Origin: Zobellia amurskyensis
Lineage (GTDB): Bacteria > Bacteroidota > Bacteroidia > Flavobacteriales > Flavobacteriaceae
DNA length: 35,933 nucleotides
Assembly: GCF_009725985.1 (NCBI RefSeq)
Contig: NZ_RCNR01000049.1
Span: 1-35,933 of the forward strand
Direction of reading: 5' to 3'
Part shown: positions 1 to 8,844 of the stretch, piece by piece
Layout: each line of letters opens with the position of its first letter
Position numbering within the stretch: the first letter of the stretch is position 1
The notes under the pieces: model-generated
The model's input: only the letters and a program-made list of their open reading frames with translations
Databases searched by the model: none
Told to the model about the DNA's origin: nothing
Program-made: the position numbers and the translations under genes

Positions 1-20
1 TTAAAACCGCAGAAAATAAG

Positions 21-1043
21 GTGTCTTCCGAGACGAAAAAACTAAGCGAATTTGTTAAGGACAAAAGTAAATCGCTGGTAGATCGTTTAGAGTCGTATGA
101 AGATATTATAAATCTTGAAGTGGGAGATACAGGCTTGCACCGAGCGAAAGCTATGGAACGTGAGTTTGATATTCGTCAGCTTTATATAAAGTATGAAGGC
201 GATAACCCTACGGGAACACAAAAAGACCGTATTGCCTTTGCACAAATCTATGATGCCCTCCGTAGGGAATTTGAAGTAGTGTCCTTGGCTACTTGTGGTA
301 ATTACGGGGTTGCGGTGGCCTTAGCGGCCAACTTGGCTGGTATTGCTTGTAGAATTTATATTCCCGAGAGTTTTCATACTGATCGTGTTGTTGAGATGCA
401 GTTACTTGGAGCCGAGATTATTCGGATACCCGGTAATTATGAAGATGTCGTAAAAGAAAGTAGTGAACTCGCCAAAAATAACGGTTGGTATGATGCAAAT
501 CCTGGGGGTGCGAACACGCCTTTGCAGATTAGTGCGTACTCGCAGATTGCAACAGAGATTTTCGAAGATTTAGGAGATGCACCTAAGTATTGCGCCGTTC
601 CGGTTTCTAATGGAACACTTTTCGCAGGAATTTATCGTGGGTTTGTTAGTTTGTACAAAAGAGGAAAAACCTCTAGAATACCAAAAATGGTAGCGGCTTC
701 ATCCTCAAATAAAAACCCTATCATTCAATCATTTTTACAAGGGTTAGATCATTGTAAAGATTTGAATCCGGAAGCTATTAAGGAGACTAAATACAACGAG
801 CCACTTATTAACTGGCATAGTTTTGATGGAGAAGAAGCGCTGTATGCATTAAAGGAGTCAGATGGAGAGGCATACAATATTAGTGACAAAAAGTTAAGGG
901 ATATGACGGCCTTGTTGGCTAAAAAGGAGGGCTTTCGCATTTTGCCCGCATCTACGGCGGGACTTATAGCCCTGCTGGAACTTGATGAAAAAATGAATTT
1001 TGAACCAGACCGCTTTGTTGCGGTTCTGACGGCAAAAAATTAA
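21..1043 (+). CDS. Threonine-synthase-like PLP-dependent enzyme (fold type II)
   Basis: This is a 340-residue PLP enzyme of the threonine synthase/cysteine synthase fold. The lysine that should bind PLP is K68 in EGDNPTGTQKDR, which matches the EGxNPTGSFKDR motif of threonine synthases. ATCGNYGVAVALAANLAG (about 90-107) matches the substrate Asn loop, and PVSNGT (about 193) is the probable phosphate-binding loop. The GTG at 21 is the first usual start codon, but the frame stays open to the window edge, so the true start may lie upstream. It is shorter than classical threonine synthase. It sits 10 bp before a DUF1611 gene and an epimerase gene, which suggests a lyase or deaminase acting on an unusual amino acid rather than threonine biosynthesis. 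The family call is firm; the substrate is unknown. Confidence 0.8.
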   Translation: MSSETKKLSEFVKDKSKSLVDRLESYEDIINLEVGDTGLHRAKAMEREFDIRQLYIKYEGDNPTGTQKDRIAFAQIYDALRREFEVVSLATCGNYGVAVALAANLAGIACRIYIPESFHTDRVVEMQLLGAEIIRIPGNYEDVVKESSELAKNNGWYDANPGGANTPLQISAYSQIATEIFEDLGDAPKYCAVPVSNGTLFAGIYRGFVSLYKRGKTSRIPKMVAASSSNKNPIIQSFLQGLDHCKDLNPEAIKETKYNEPLINWHSFDGEEALYALKESDGEAYNISDKKLRDMTALLAKKEGFRILPASTAGLIALLELDEKMNFEPDRFVAVLTAKN

Positions 1044-1053
1044 TATTAAGAGA

Positions 1054-2127
1054 ATGAAAAAATCAATTGATGGAAAGGCTCTAGTTTATTGCAATGGAGC
1101 TTTTAATACACCTAATGGGAAAACCGCTCACGGTCTAGTTCGTTTTACTGAACGCTATGATGTTGTGGGTGTGATAGATGCGAATTATGCCGGAAGGGAT
1201 GCAGGTGAAGTACTTGATGGGAAACCTAGTGCAATTCCCATTTTTGCGAATATAGATCAGGCAGTTGAAACCCTGGGGGCTTCTGGCAACACACCTGAGT
1301 CGCTTGTTGTTGGTTTAGCACCGGATGGAGGCCGATTACCACAAGAAGCAAAGGCTACTATTTTTAAAGCTTTGGAAATGGGTTGGAATGTAGATAGTGG
1401 TTTGCACGACTTTTTGACTAACGATGCAGTGTTGATGGAAATCGCAGCTAAAAATAACTGTCGCATTCGTGATGTTCGTAAAACACCGGATAGAGATAAA
1501 CTCCATTTTTTTACGGGGGAAATAGAAAAAGTAGACTGTTTAAAATTGGCCATTTTAGGAACGGATTCTGCATTGGGAAAACGTACCACAGCTTGGTTGT
1601 TGGTGCACGGTCTAAGGGATGCCGGTCACAAGGCTGAAATGATAGGTACTGGGCAAACTGCATGGATGCAGGGCGCTAAATATAGTATGGTAATGGACAG
1701 TTGCATTAACGATTTTGTGTCGGGTGAAATTGAACATGCCGTTGTTAGTGCCTACAAAAACGAAAACCCTGATGTTATTGTTATTGAAGGACAAGGTAGT
1801 CTTATGAACCCTGCTTACCCGGGTGGTTTTGAAATATTGGCCGCGGGTAGACCGGATTATGTAATACTGCAACACGCCCCAAAACGACTAGAGTATGATG
1901 GTTTTCCAGGCTATAAAATGCATTCTTTGGCAGAGCAAATAAATGCAATTGAAGTCATTTCCGGTAAAATGGTAATAGCCATTACCGTAAACCATGAGGG
2001 AATGGAAGAAGATGAGATACTGGAAGTGTGCAAACAAATTACGCTTGAGACAAAGCTTCCCGCTTTTGATGTTCTCAAGTATGGTACTAAAGAACTGGTT
2101 GCATTATTAAAGGAAAAAATTAAATGA
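1054..2127 (+). CDS. DUF1611 family protein, DgcN-like
   Basis: A 357-residue cytoplasmic protein with the DUF1611 layout: an N-terminal Rossmann-like half (VVGVIDANYAGRDAG, about 37-51) and a C-terminal P-loop NTPase-like half with a Walker A motif GTDSALGKRTT at about 169-179. IEGQGSL (about 244-250) is a conserved second loop. From memory, DUF1611 proteins paired with an enolase-superfamily epimerase include DgcN, an N-acetyltransferase acting on D-glutamate in marine bacteria. The stop codon overlaps the start of the following epimerase gene (ATGA at 2124-2127), so the two are very probably translationally coupled. Assigning it as DgcN is an inference from family and neighbour, not from recognised active-site residues. 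Confidence 0.75.
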   Translation: MKKSIDGKALVYCNGAFNTPNGKTAHGLVRFTERYDVVGVIDANYAGRDAGEVLDGKPSAIPIFANIDQAVETLGASGNTPESLVVGLAPDGGRLPQEAKATIFKALEMGWNVDSGLHDFLTNDAVLMEIAAKNNCRIRDVRKTPDRDKLHFFTGEIEKVDCLKLAILGTDSALGKRTTAWLLVHGLRDAGHKAEMIGTGQTAWMQGAKYSMVMDSCINDFVSGEIEHAVVSAYKNENPDVIVIEGQGSLMNPAYPGGFEILAAGRPDYVILQHAPKRLEYDGFPGYKMHSLAEQINAIEVISGKMVIAITVNHEGMEEDEILEVCKQITLETKLPAFDVLKYGTKELVALLKEKIK

Positions 2128-3185
2128 AAATAACCAATGTGTCTTATGAGCGGCTTGATCTTAAGCTCTCAACGCCTTATACTATCGCTTACGAAACAAT
2201 AGATAATACGGTAAATTTTATACTTAAAATTGAGACAGATAGTGCCATAGTTGGGTATGGATGTTCCGCTCCGGACAAAATAGTGACGGGAGAACATCCT
2301 AAAGAAGTTGAGGCGGCGCTAAGAGAGGTTATTGTCCCTTATTTAAAAGGGAAAGACCCATTTACCTATTCCTATATTCTAAAGGATCTTAAAAAGCTTT
2401 TAAGTAGAAAATCGTCTTCTTTGGCTATGGTAGATATGGCGCTTTACGATTTAATCTCTAAAAAGGCAGATGTACCGTTGTATAAGTTCCTGGGCGGTTA
2501 CCGACAGAACATCCCAACAAGTATAACGATTGGTATATTATCTTTAGATGAGACTTTAGCTCAGGCCAAGGAATTCGTTCAGCAGGGATTTTCAATTCTA
2601 AAGGTCAAGGGCGGGCATAATCTTGCGGAGGACATTGAAAAAATGACCTTGTTGCATGAAAAGTTTCCTGAGGTTACTTTCCGTTTTGATGGAAACCAAG
2701 GATATTCGGTGGTTGACTCTGTTGCATTTGTAAAAGCTACGAGCCAGATTGGAATTGAAATTTTTGAACAGCCCACAAAATTAGAAAAGGAAGAGCGCTT
2801 AGGAGAGGTTATGGATCAGATAGATATTCCGTTAATGGCTGATGAAAGCTTAAAAACCCTAACCGACGTATTCCGACTTGCCCAGAATGAAAGAGTGGAT
2901 ATGGTGAATATTAAGTTGATGAAGGTGGGAGGTATTTTTGAAGGAATGCACATCAATTCCGTAGCAAAATCAGCAGGTATTGAAACTATGGTAGGCTGTA
3001 ATGATGAGTGTGCTTTGGGTATATCCGCAGGACTTCATTTTGCACTTTCCAGACCCAACATTTGTTATGCCGATTTAGACGGTCATTTAGATGTAGTAGA
3101 CGACCCTTTTAAAGGTTTGTTCAAACTGGAAAAAGGGGTGCTATATCCTTCGGACGCTCCAGGTTTGGGTAAAATAAGTTTGTAA
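2124..3185 (+). CDS. Enolase-superfamily dipeptide/N-acyl amino acid epimerase, DgcA-like
   Basis: A 353-residue member of the muconate-lactonizing/dipeptide epimerase subgroup. The catalytic set is complete: KVK with bases K160/K162, metal ligands D189 (FRFDGNQG), E215 (FEQP) and D240 (MADES), and the opposing lysine K264 (NIKLMKVGG). The C-terminal stretch DLDGHLD (318-324) resembles the Asp pair that holds the substrate amino group in L-Ala-D/L-Glu epimerases. Two readings fit: a cell-wall dipeptide epimerase, or an N-acetyl-D-glutamate racemase (DgcA). The overlap with the DUF1611 gene favours the second. It converges with the metalloprotease gene, with only 4 bp between the stop codons and no obvious hairpin. 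Confidence 0.85.
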   Translation: MKITNVSYERLDLKLSTPYTIAYETIDNTVNFILKIETDSAIVGYGCSAPDKIVTGEHPKEVEAALREVIVPYLKGKDPFTYSYILKDLKKLLSRKSSSLAMVDMALYDLISKKADVPLYKFLGGYRQNIPTSITIGILSLDETLAQAKEFVQQGFSILKVKGGHNLAEDIEKMTLLHEKFPEVTFRFDGNQGYSVVDSVAFVKATSQIGIEIFEQPTKLEKEERLGEVMDQIDIPLMADESLKTLTDVFRLAQNERVDMVNIKLMKVGGIFEGMHINSVAKSAGIETMVGCNDECALGISAGLHFALSRPNICYADLDGHLDVVDDPFKGLFKLEKGVLYPSDAPGLGKISL

Positions 3186-3189
3186 TAAA

Positions 3190-5754
3190 CTAGTTCTCCT
3201 CACTTTCTTGGATAGAAATATCCCTACGGAATGGAATGAATAGCGGATCTACATCTTTGGTTTCACCAATAACCGATTCAATTTCCCTTTTAAGATAATT
3301 TAAATGGGCAATGGTCAGTCTATCGGTCATCACGGGAATGGTCCGCTTAATTTTTCCCTGTAAATTCAAAAGGTTGTCAAGCGCCAATGAACGAACATCT
3401 GTATTAGAAGTATAACCCTCAGAAAGTTTGGCTAAAATACCTTCTACCAAGCCTTCTGCTTCGTCCGGCTTGTAAAGTGTAATTAGGTTAGAAACGTATG
3501 ATTTCTGTAATTTTCTTCGGTAGGCGTTCGTTTGATAAAAAACATTCATATCACCCCATACCAACTGATTCAAATCATCCATATAATCTTGGGGAAGGTA
3601 TGGATCTTCATCTTCATATCGCTCTGCAATGAAAGTCATACGGCTTAATCGGCTGCCGCCTAAAAGATTAAGCATAACGCTCTCCATGGTCTTGGTTACG
3701 GATTCTTTGGATTGTGGAGATTGTATGGCATTGAGTATATCGTTTCGTAATAACCATTTAGGCTCTTTAAAAATATAATTGTTTAAAAATACCAATGCCT
3801 GTTTTTGCTTATGTTTATCTACTGGGCGGTATACTTCACCTTCTTCACCCATTGTTTTTGGGGTTACGTAAATACCTGCAATGTTTTTAGAAACATGAAA
3901 AATATAGTCGCTATACTGACCAACAAGATCCTTATAAATTTGATCTAAATTGGCATAATCGTCGCTACTCTTTTCTTGCGTCCATTTTCTCAAGTATGGC
4001 GCAATACGTTGTAAGTTTAGAATGCCGTACATACTAGCTTGCATGGCATCGTCACCCAAATCTTCGGTTTGTGACCTAGGGTCAAAATCACGCCCTTCGC
4101 CACCAAACCATAATCTTGGATTTGCGGAAACACTATCCACTACCATCTGACTTAAAAATTCCTTTTCATCCTTTATGGACAGATCTTCTGTAAATCTAGA
4201 ATAACCCCATTGTATGGCCCATTTATCATAATCGCCTATCCTGGGCATTAAATCTTCTGTGGGAATACTATCTTCTGGTTGTGCAACATAGTTAAAACGC
4301 GCATAATCCATAATTGAACTTGTATGTCCGTTCTTTCTTAGAAATTCAGCATCGCGTAACTTTTCCACAGGAGTTGCCGAGCTGGCTCCCATATTGTGTC
4401 TAAGCCCTAAAGTATGTCCTACTTCATGGGAAGCTACAAAACGGATAAGGTTACCCATAAGCTCTGTATCATATTCCATTTTTCTAGCACGCTCATCAAC
4501 TGCACCGGCCTGAACCATGTACCAACTGTGTAATAAGCTCATAAGATTGTGGTACCAACCAATGTGGCTCTCTAATATTTCACCACTTCTAGGATCTACA
4601 ATATTTGGTCCGTACGCATTTTTGGAAGGTGAGGCAAAATAGCGAAGGACTGAAAAACGAGAATCTTCCAGACTCATACTCTTATCGTTCTCTGGCCATG
4701 GCTTTCCAACAATTGCATTTTTAAACCCGGCTTGTTCGAATGCCACTTGCCAGTCATTGATGCCTTGTATAAGAAAAGGTCTCCACTTTTTAGGAGTGGC
4801 AGGATCAATATAATAGACAATAGGTTTTTTTGGTTCTACCAATTCCCCCTGTTTCCATTTTAAGGAATCTTCGGCTTTAGGTTCTAATCGCCATCTATGT
4901 ATATAGGTGTTGCGGTCTACTTGTTGTTGGTCGTCTCCATATTCCAAGTACGAACTTGCAAAATAACCTACACGGGCATCGTACAGTCTTTTTTTCATTG
5001 GAACTTTTGGAAGCAGGATAAAGGAGTTATTGATTTCCAATGTCACCACTCCGGCAAGAATCGCGGCGGGAAGCTCTTTTCTCTTATCAACGCTAGACCT
5101 TGCCTTATAGGTCTTGACCGTTTTGATTTCCGTATTAACGGGAAACGAATTTATTTCCTTTATATACGATTTGTCCTTTTCAAGAGAGGTTAGTTTATAA
5201 TCGTCTTTCTGATCACCACTAAGCGCTAAAAGTGGGTTCTCACCATTTATGAAATCTGTTACATCTATGACATGGGATTGCTTGTCTTCATTGGTAGCTT
5301 TTATAGCAAAAGCTTCAAGAATAGGGGTGATGTTTGAATTGTTTACGGCTTTTGATATAGCATCATCCTCGCTGGCAGAACTTACCAATGTGGAAATACG
5401 AAGAAAAATATTGTTTGAAGGTCCTTTTTCGAAGGTTATGGTGTTCTCTGAAATTTTTTCACCACCGTAGTTTCCGGCTCCAGAAGGTGTTTTGATAAAC
5501 CGGGTAACGACAAGCATTTCTCGTTTTAAAAGACTGTCCGGTATTTCAAAATAGTATTTATCTCCTATTTTATGAACATCAAAAAGGCCTTTGGTGGAAA
5601 TAGCTTCACTGGTAATTAACCGGTCATAGGCTTTAGCACTGGTTGATGCTAGGTTTTCGACCTTACCCTTCTTATTGGATTTATTAGCTATGCCTATGGT
5701 GCTGCAAGATACAGCCAACAATAGCAACCCTATATATGTAAAAAGTTGTTTCAT
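3190..5754 (-). CDS. Large lipoprotein zinc metalloprotease (DUF5117/DUF5118 type)
   Basis: An 854-residue envelope protein. The N-terminus has a lipoprotein signal ending AVSC, with C17 as the lipidated cysteine. HEVGHTLGLRH at 443-453 is a metzincin zinc site HExxHxxGxxH (H443, E444, H447, H453). Length and layout fit the Bacteroidota family with N-terminal DUF5118/DUF5117 and a central zinc protease domain. It probably sits on the outer membrane as an exported peptidase; substrates are unknown. It is transcribed alone, with about 330 bp of gene-free DNA upstream that contains a sigma70-like promoter, a possible structured RNA, and a hairpin displaying CCCAA about 22 nt before the start codon. 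Confidence 0.88.
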   Translation of the reverse strand: MKQLFTYIGLLLLAVSCSTIGIANKSNKKGKVENLASTSAKAYDRLITSEAISTKGLFDVHKIGDKYYFEIPDSLLKREMLVVTRFIKTPSGAGNYGGEKISENTITFEKGPSNNIFLRISTLVSSASEDDAISKAVNNSNITPILEAFAIKATNEDKQSHVIDVTDFINGENPLLALSGDQKDDYKLTSLEKDKSYIKEINSFPVNTEIKTVKTYKARSSVDKRKELPAAILAGVVTLEINNSFILLPKVPMKKRLYDARVGYFASSYLEYGDDQQQVDRNTYIHRWRLEPKAEDSLKWKQGELVEPKKPIVYYIDPATPKKWRPFLIQGINDWQVAFEQAGFKNAIVGKPWPENDKSMSLEDSRFSVLRYFASPSKNAYGPNIVDPRSGEILESHIGWYHNLMSLLHSWYMVQAGAVDERARKMEYDTELMGNLIRFVASHEVGHTLGLRHNMGASSATPVEKLRDAEFLRKNGHTSSIMDYARFNYVAQPEDSIPTEDLMPRIGDYDKWAIQWGYSRFTEDLSIKDEKEFLSQMVVDSVSANPRLWFGGEGRDFDPRSQTEDLGDDAMQASMYGILNLQRIAPYLRKWTQEKSSDDYANLDQIYKDLVGQYSDYIFHVSKNIAGIYVTPKTMGEEGEVYRPVDKHKQKQALVFLNNYIFKEPKWLLRNDILNAIQSPQSKESVTKTMESVMLNLLGGSRLSRMTFIAERYEDEDPYLPQDYMDDLNQLVWGDMNVFYQTNAYRRKLQKSYVSNLITLYKPDEAEGLVEGILAKLSEGYTSNTDVRSLALDNLLNLQGKIKRTIPVMTDRLTIAHLNYLKREIESVIGETKDVDPLFIPFRRDISIQESEEN

Positions 5755-5775
5755 TGATATAAAAATTAACCGCTC

Positions 5776-5794
5776 CTATAATTTGGGATTATAG
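5776..5794 (-). promoter_or_regulatory. Hairpin in the metalloprotease leader
   Basis: On the minus strand CTATAAT and ATTATAG form a perfect 7-bp stem with loop CCCAA, 22-40 nt upstream of the metalloprotease start codon. The 3' arm runs into AGGAG, which could influence ribosome access. No U-tract follows directly, so a terminator is less likely. The sequence CCCAAAT is complementary to ATTTGGG in the small-RNA cores at the right end of the window. Confidence 0.4.
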
Positions 5795-5970
5795 ATGATA
5801 GTCGGTGTTCGCCCCTTAAAATGTGCCCGTGATGGGTCTTCGTATAAGTAGCGAACGTGTCAGTTCTTACTTTAGTATGGTTTTGGCTGAGTCTTCTTCG
5901 CTTTTAACAGAAAATTGTATCCGCAGTAAGTAGCTTGCGCCCGTAACCCTGAATATATACGGCTATCTCT
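5793..5970 (-). ncRNA. Candidate structured RNA of about 180 nt (6S-like size) or long leader
   Basis: The gene-free stretch upstream of the metalloprotease reads like a transcribed RNA on the minus strand. A promoter lies at 5988-6015. About 10 nt after the expected start, AGAGATAG (5970-5963) can pair with CTATCATCT (5801-5793), closing a domain of about 178 nt apart from one bulged A. Inside it, GTTCGC pairs with GCGAAC (around 5855-5805), CTTACT pairs with AGTAAG, and CCC-ATCAC-GGG forms a small hairpin. Size and end-to-end pairing resemble 6S RNA, for which a flavobacterial family (6S-Flavo) is known, but I cannot match the sequence from memory. The alternative is a structured 5' leader of the metalloprotease mRNA. 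Confidence 0.3.
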
Positions 5971-5987
5971 ATTAAAAAGTTGAGTTG

Positions 5988-6015
5988 AATATACAATTCT
6001 GAAAGTTGTATGTCA
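5988..6015 (-). promoter_or_regulatory. Promoter TTGACA-N17-TATATT upstream of RNA/metalloprotease
   Basis: Read on the minus strand, TTGACA is followed after exactly 17 nt by TATATT, ending at 5988. TATATTCA also approximates the Bacteroidota -7 box TAnnTTTG. The expected transcription start is near 5980, about 225 nt upstream of the metalloprotease start codon. Confidence 0.45.
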
Positions 6016-6086
6016 ATCTATTAAGAAAAAAATAGGAAAAGGAAGATGTTTTGTAAGAATAGACAAACAACCGGTGATAGTTTTTA

Positions 6087-6869
6087 TTATCGAATCAAAA
6101 TCATGATAGCCCCTAATGCTGTTAGTACTAAAATCATTTTTCGATAAAAATCTTCTTTTATAATTTTCACCAGACGTATGCCCAGGAAAACACCTAGAAT
6201 AATTCCGGGTACCAATTTTAAATCGAACAAAAGGGTTTCAACCGTTATAGTTTCCCAAACGAAGATATGTAAGGGCAGTTTTAGAACATTTATAATAAGA
6301 AACAGCCAAGCTGCCGTACCAATAAATTCGTTTTTGGGTACGCGCATGGCCAAGAAGTAAATATTACTGAACGCACCACCTAAATTGCCAATCATGGTGG
6401 TAATACCTGCAATGGTTCCTACGAGACCTGCAAATAACCAATGTGTAGGCACGGATTTGGACTTTCGTCTATCCCACCAGTACATCATGAGCACGCTTAC
6501 CAAGATGATGATGGCCATAGCTATTTTAAATAGTCCTTCATCCAAATCGTTTCCTATTAATACGCCACAAGCAATACCAACCAGAATCCAAGGAAGGAAT
6601 TTTACTATATGTGCCCAATTGGCGTGTCTGTTGTAATAGATTACGGCAAAAATATCGCCCACCACCAGCAGCGGAACTACAATGCCGGTAGAGGCTTTTG
6701 CGGTAAACGCAAGAGCCATTAGAGTTACGTTAACAATCGCAATTCCTTTAATGCCAGCCTTTGAGAGTCCAATAACGGTTGCGGCTGTAAATGCAAGGGC
6801 CCAAGCAGTAAGTGTAATGTCAAAAGAAGTAGTTAAAAGCACAGAAAGAGGTTTGTATGAAAACAACAA
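6087..6869 (-). CDS. TauE/SafE-family membrane permease
   Basis: A permease of about 260 residues with eight or so hydrophobic segments. The conserved TauE/SafE pattern is visible in its two halves: GLSKAGIKGI near the N-terminus and GTIAGITTMIGNLGGAF in the middle. Members export sulfite, sulfoacetate or other organic anions; the substrate here is unknown. The start is unusual: the first 50 codons of the frame hold no ATG. Candidates are TTG at 6869 or 6866, or GTG at 6842, and the frame is closed by a stop at 6894-6896. It diverges from the sodium:solute symporter gene, with about 55 bp between them. Confidence 0.8.
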   Translation of the reverse strand: MLFSYKPLSVLLTTSFDITLTAWALAFTAATVIGLSKAGIKGIAIVNVTLMALAFTAKASTGIVVPLLVVGDIFAVIYYNRHANWAHIVKFLPWILVGIACGVLIGNDLDEGLFKIAMAIIILVSVLMMYWWDRRKSKSVPTHWLFAGLVGTIAGITTMIGNLGGAFSNIYFLAMRVPKNEFIGTAAWLFLIINVLKLPLHIFVWETITVETLLFDLKLVPGIILGVFLGIRLVKIIKEDFYRKMILVLTALGAIMILIR

Positions 6870-6924
6870 AAGTATCCTAAAAAAACAATATCTTTAACAA
6901 TTCACCGAAAACCCTTTACTATTA

Positions 6925-8736
6925 ATGGAGTTATCTACATTAGACTACAGTTTTATCATTGTTTTTTTCTCTATTGTCCTAGGTATAGGATTTTATGTTT
7001 CTAAAAAGTCGGGTAAGAACTCATCCGAGTTTTTTCTTTCGGGTAGGACCATGCCCTGGTGGTTACTAGGTCTTTCAATGGTGGCAACTACCTTTTCTAC
7101 CGATACCCCCAATTTGGTGACCGATATTGTTAGAACAAACGGTGTATCTGGTAACTGGGTTTGGTGGGCCTTTTTAATTACCGGTCTGCTGACGGTTTTT
7201 GTATATGCCAAGCTTTGGCGTAAATCTAACGTAAATACAGATTTAGAGTTTTATGAAATGCGTTACGGCGGGGCTCCTGCAAGTTTTTTGAGAAAATTCC
7301 GAGCTATTTATTTAGGGGCACTGTTCAATATAATTACTATGGCTTCAGTAACTCTGGCAGCTATAAAGATTGGCGGTATTATGTTGGGTCTTGAGCCGTG
7401 GGAAACTGTAGTAGGTGCCGGTTTAATTACCGTTACATTTAGTGCTTTAGGAGGTTTTAAAGGTGTTGTATATACCGATTTTCTTCTATTCTTTGTAGCT
7501 ATGGCAGGTGCAATAGGTGCAGCCTATTATCTAGTGAATATTCCGGAAGTTGGTGGTATTGAGGCATTGATGGCAAATGAAAATGTGACCAGTAAACTTG
7601 ATATTCTACCTGATTTCAGCAATAAAAAAGCATTGATTACCCTCTTTATCATTCCTTTAGCTGTACAGTGGTGGAGTTCTTGGTACCCTGGGGCGGAACC
7701 AGGTGGTGGTGGATATATAGCACAACGTATGTTAGCGGCAAAAGATGAAAACCATGCGATTGGTGCCACTTTCTTTTTTAATATAATGCACTATGCGCTT
7801 AGACCTTGGCCGTGGATTTTAGTTGCCTTGGCCTCGTTAGTTGTCTACCCGGATATCGCCAGTATTCATGAGGCTTTTCCAAATATAGCGGAAGATAAGT
7901 TAGGACAGGATTTGGCATATTCTGCCATGTTAACCAAGTTGCCTAGCGGACTGTTAGGTGTAGTTTTGGCTTCTTTGATAGCTGCTTACATGAGTACGAT
8001 TTCTACACAGTTAAACTGGGGGTCATCATATATTGTATTTGATTTTTACAAGCAACAGGTAAACCCTAATGCCACTGAAAAACAAATGGTATCCGTAGGT
8101 AGAATTTCTACAGTGGTACTTATGATTTTAAGTGCCGGTTTGGCCTTAGCTCTTGAAAATGCCCTTCAGATATTCGAAATATTATTGACTTTTGGTGCAG
8201 GTACCGGACTCATCTTTATCCTAAGATGGTTTTGGTGGCGTATTAATGCATGGAGCGAGATTACAGCTATGTTCGCTTCTGGTATAATTTCGATTTTATT
8301 AAAAACGACCTCTTTAGGTGCTTTTCTTTTTGCTGAAACCACTGGTGTTTTTCCAGATTGGTCCGAATACCCTTTTGTAGTGGTGGTTACATCTGCCATA
8401 TGGTTAACGGCTACATTTATGACGCAACCAGAATCTAAAGAAACGCTTCGTTCTTTTTACAAACGCATTCAACCCGGTGGCCCAGGATGGTCCAAAGTTG
8501 TTGATGATGCCAAGGCGGACGGTGAGAAAATAAAGAATGAAAATGAGAAATGGAGCGTACCGCAAGGAATTACCGCAATGCTTCTTGGGTGTGTTCTAAT
8601 CTATACCATCATGTTCGCTACCGGATATTGGATCTATGGCAGAACCGAAGCTGCGCTATTGCTTACGGGAATAGCTGTAGTCTCTGGTTTCCTCCTTATA
8701 CGGGCGTGGAACAAAATGAAAGAAAATATTCTATAG
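6925..8736 (+). CDS. Sodium:solute symporter (SSS family)
   Basis: A 603-residue inner-membrane transporter with about 13-15 hydrophobic segments. SEFFLSGRTMPWWLLGLSM (about 34-52) is the hallmark region after TM1 of the SSS family, and SALGGFKGVVYTDF (about 173-186) is the conserved TM5 region. Large flavobacterial members of this group often import sugars, sialic acid or other organic solutes with sodium. No sugar-degradation genes flank it, so the substrate cannot be inferred. A weak -7 box TATCTTTA lies at 6889-6896. The gene ends 26 bp from the convergent small lipoprotein gene, and one arm of a 15-bp inverted repeat lies just after the stop. Confidence 0.9.
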   Translation: MELSTLDYSFIIVFFSIVLGIGFYVSKKSGKNSSEFFLSGRTMPWWLLGLSMVATTFSTDTPNLVTDIVRTNGVSGNWVWWAFLITGLLTVFVYAKLWRKSNVNTDLEFYEMRYGGAPASFLRKFRAIYLGALFNIITMASVTLAAIKIGGIMLGLEPWETVVGAGLITVTFSALGGFKGVVYTDFLLFFVAMAGAIGAAYYLVNIPEVGGIEALMANENVTSKLDILPDFSNKKALITLFIIPLAVQWWSSWYPGAEPGGGGYIAQRMLAAKDENHAIGATFFFNIMHYALRPWPWILVALASLVVYPDIASIHEAFPNIAEDKLGQDLAYSAMLTKLPSGLLGVVLASLIAAYMSTISTQLNWGSSYIVFDFYKQQVNPNATEKQMVSVGRISTVVLMILSAGLALALENALQIFEILLTFGAGTGLIFILRWFWWRINAWSEITAMFASGIISILLKTTSLGAFLFAETTGVFPDWSEYPFVVVVTSAIWLTATFMTQPESKETLRSFYKRIQPGGPGWSKVVDDAKADGEKIKNENEKWSVPQGITAMLLGCVLIYTIMFATGYWIYGRTEAALLLTGIAVVSGFLLIRAWNKMKENIL

Positions 8737-8744
8737 TATGGCTT

Positions 8745-8844
8745 ACAAAAACGAGGTTATATTACTCTGCATCTTCCAAAACAATTTGTAGAACTTCATT
8801 ATCCATGATTTCGATAACCGAAGTTGATTTAACCTCGTTTTTGT
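8745..8844. repeat. 15-bp perfect inverted repeat across two convergent gene ends
   Basis: ACAAAAACGAGGTTA at 8745-8759 is repeated as its exact reverse complement at 8830-8844, with 70 bp between. The left arm lies after the symporter stop. The right arm lies in the coding sequence of the small lipoprotein (codons for NKNEV). The symporter transcript could therefore form a 15-bp stem with a 70-nt loop ending in CGUUUUUGU. It may be a 3'-end stabiliser or imperfect terminator, or a scar from replication template switching. Confidence 0.7.
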
